From Hypsibius dujardini (taxonomy: Eukaryota > Tardigrada > Eutardigrada > Parachela > Hypsibiidae), in contig LRSR01009609.1 in assembly GCA_001579985.1 (NCBI GenBank), forward strand, positions 1 through 29,540: DNA of 29,540 nt. Direction: 5' to 3'. Position numbers and translations under genes: made by a program. Positions 28,843 through 29,540 of the stretch are shown here, in pieces. The notes beneath the pieces were generated by a model. That model did no database searches. It had not been told where the DNA came from and saw only the letters and a list, made by a program, of their open reading frames with translations. Positions within the stretch are counted from its first letter, which is position 1. Each line of letters begins with the position of its first letter.

Positions 28843-29540
28843 GTAATATACGTAAAAAACCCATTCGGAACAATTGATCTACAAAACTGTTTTTCCCCAC
28901 CAAAAATTAACCCTTATTTCCCATTACACATACAAAAAGATGAATTTCCGTCAAATTTTCCGGAAAATTTTTTGCCAGAAAATATACTCGTTAAATTCCG
29001 AAATTTTTAGGATTTCGGGAAGTAGAACAAATTTAATCCGACTTTCAGAATTGACCCCAAGAATTAACGCATTTCTTTGTCCGGTCAAAATTTAGTTGGT
29101 GCAATTTCCATATGCGATGTAAAAGTAAGAATGCTGCGCAAGTTTGAAATAAATTCCGCGTTCGCACATCACACCATCATTATTTGTCGATACTTTTGAT
29201 TTTCTAAATAAATCATAAATTGAACAAACGTATTCGACAATAATTATGTTTTAAAAAACTAAAAAAAATTTTTAAATGAAAAACGAAAAGGAAATTTTAT
29301 GGCTATTTTGACTGATTTACGTCACGATTCTGTCCTGTCGTGCGCGACATTTTATGCCAAATCGAAACTTGCTCAGCATTGGGATTTTTTTCTCTTAGTG
29401 AAACAACTAAACCACCTTCTTTAACTTTATCCCATCCAGAATTTAATTCAAAAGCGATTGGCATCAGCGGGATGTCTTTCGGAAATCAAGGGGCGGAGCT
29501 ACGTATACTTTACCAAACGGACCGGGATTGTGGGTATAGT
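28843..29540. other. Intron 4 of paralog 2, running off the window
   Basis: AT-rich sequence after the donor at 28843-28844. No acceptor followed by a TM4-completing exon is visible before 29540. The last 60 bp contain GGGGCGGAGCTA at 29492-29503, the core of the foldback element at 6907-6990. Confidence 0.6.

Overview
This is a window of animal nuclear DNA. Genes are split by GT–AG introns, the intergenic space is AT-rich and loaded with repeats, and there are no operons or ribosome-binding sites. The ERM protein resembles ecdysozoan moesin/ERM-1 more than other ERM proteins I can recall, so a small-genome ecdysozoan (for example a tardigrade or relative) is my best guess. Sequence alone does not fix the phylum.

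Left third (1–12121): three recognisable conserved genes. The last exon of a formiminotransferase-cyclodeaminase (FTCD) gene enters from the left on the + strand (70–447). Tail-to-tail with it lies a complete eight-exon ezrin/radixin/moesin (ERM) gene on the – strand (9043 down to 1207). Its exons join in frame to exactly 577 codons plus stop, with a FERM domain, a coiled coil and a C-terminal actin-binding tail. On the + strand follows a three-exon LEM-domain, single-membrane-span gene of the emerin type (11095–12121). The larger ERM introns each carry their own tetranucleotide or minisatellite array (TCTG, AATC or longer units).

Middle (12157–20395): no intact gene recognised. It holds a ~300-bp inverted-repeat element that begins 36 bp after the LEM stop codon and contains its likely poly(A) signal; a 42-bp minisatellite open on both strands; a decayed – strand retroelement (SAP-like segment, zinc knuckle, pre-RT segment) interrupted by two smaller inverted-repeat elements; and an LTR-like repeat.

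Right third (20396–29540): two tandem, same-strand paralogous genes for small four-helix membrane proteins with matching exon boundaries. The first is complete (five exons, 169 aa). The second is cut by the window end (four exons visible). TM1–TM3 look tetraspanin-like, but the large cysteine-rich loop is missing. Their introns and the gap between them hold a second copy of the ~300-bp element, LTR-like repeats, a TA-flanked mariner-type MITE, a hAT-like non-autonomous element and minisatellites.

The genes are housekeeping or cortex/membrane functions with no evident shared pathway. The less ordinary content is the repeat ecology and the paralogous tetraspan pair.
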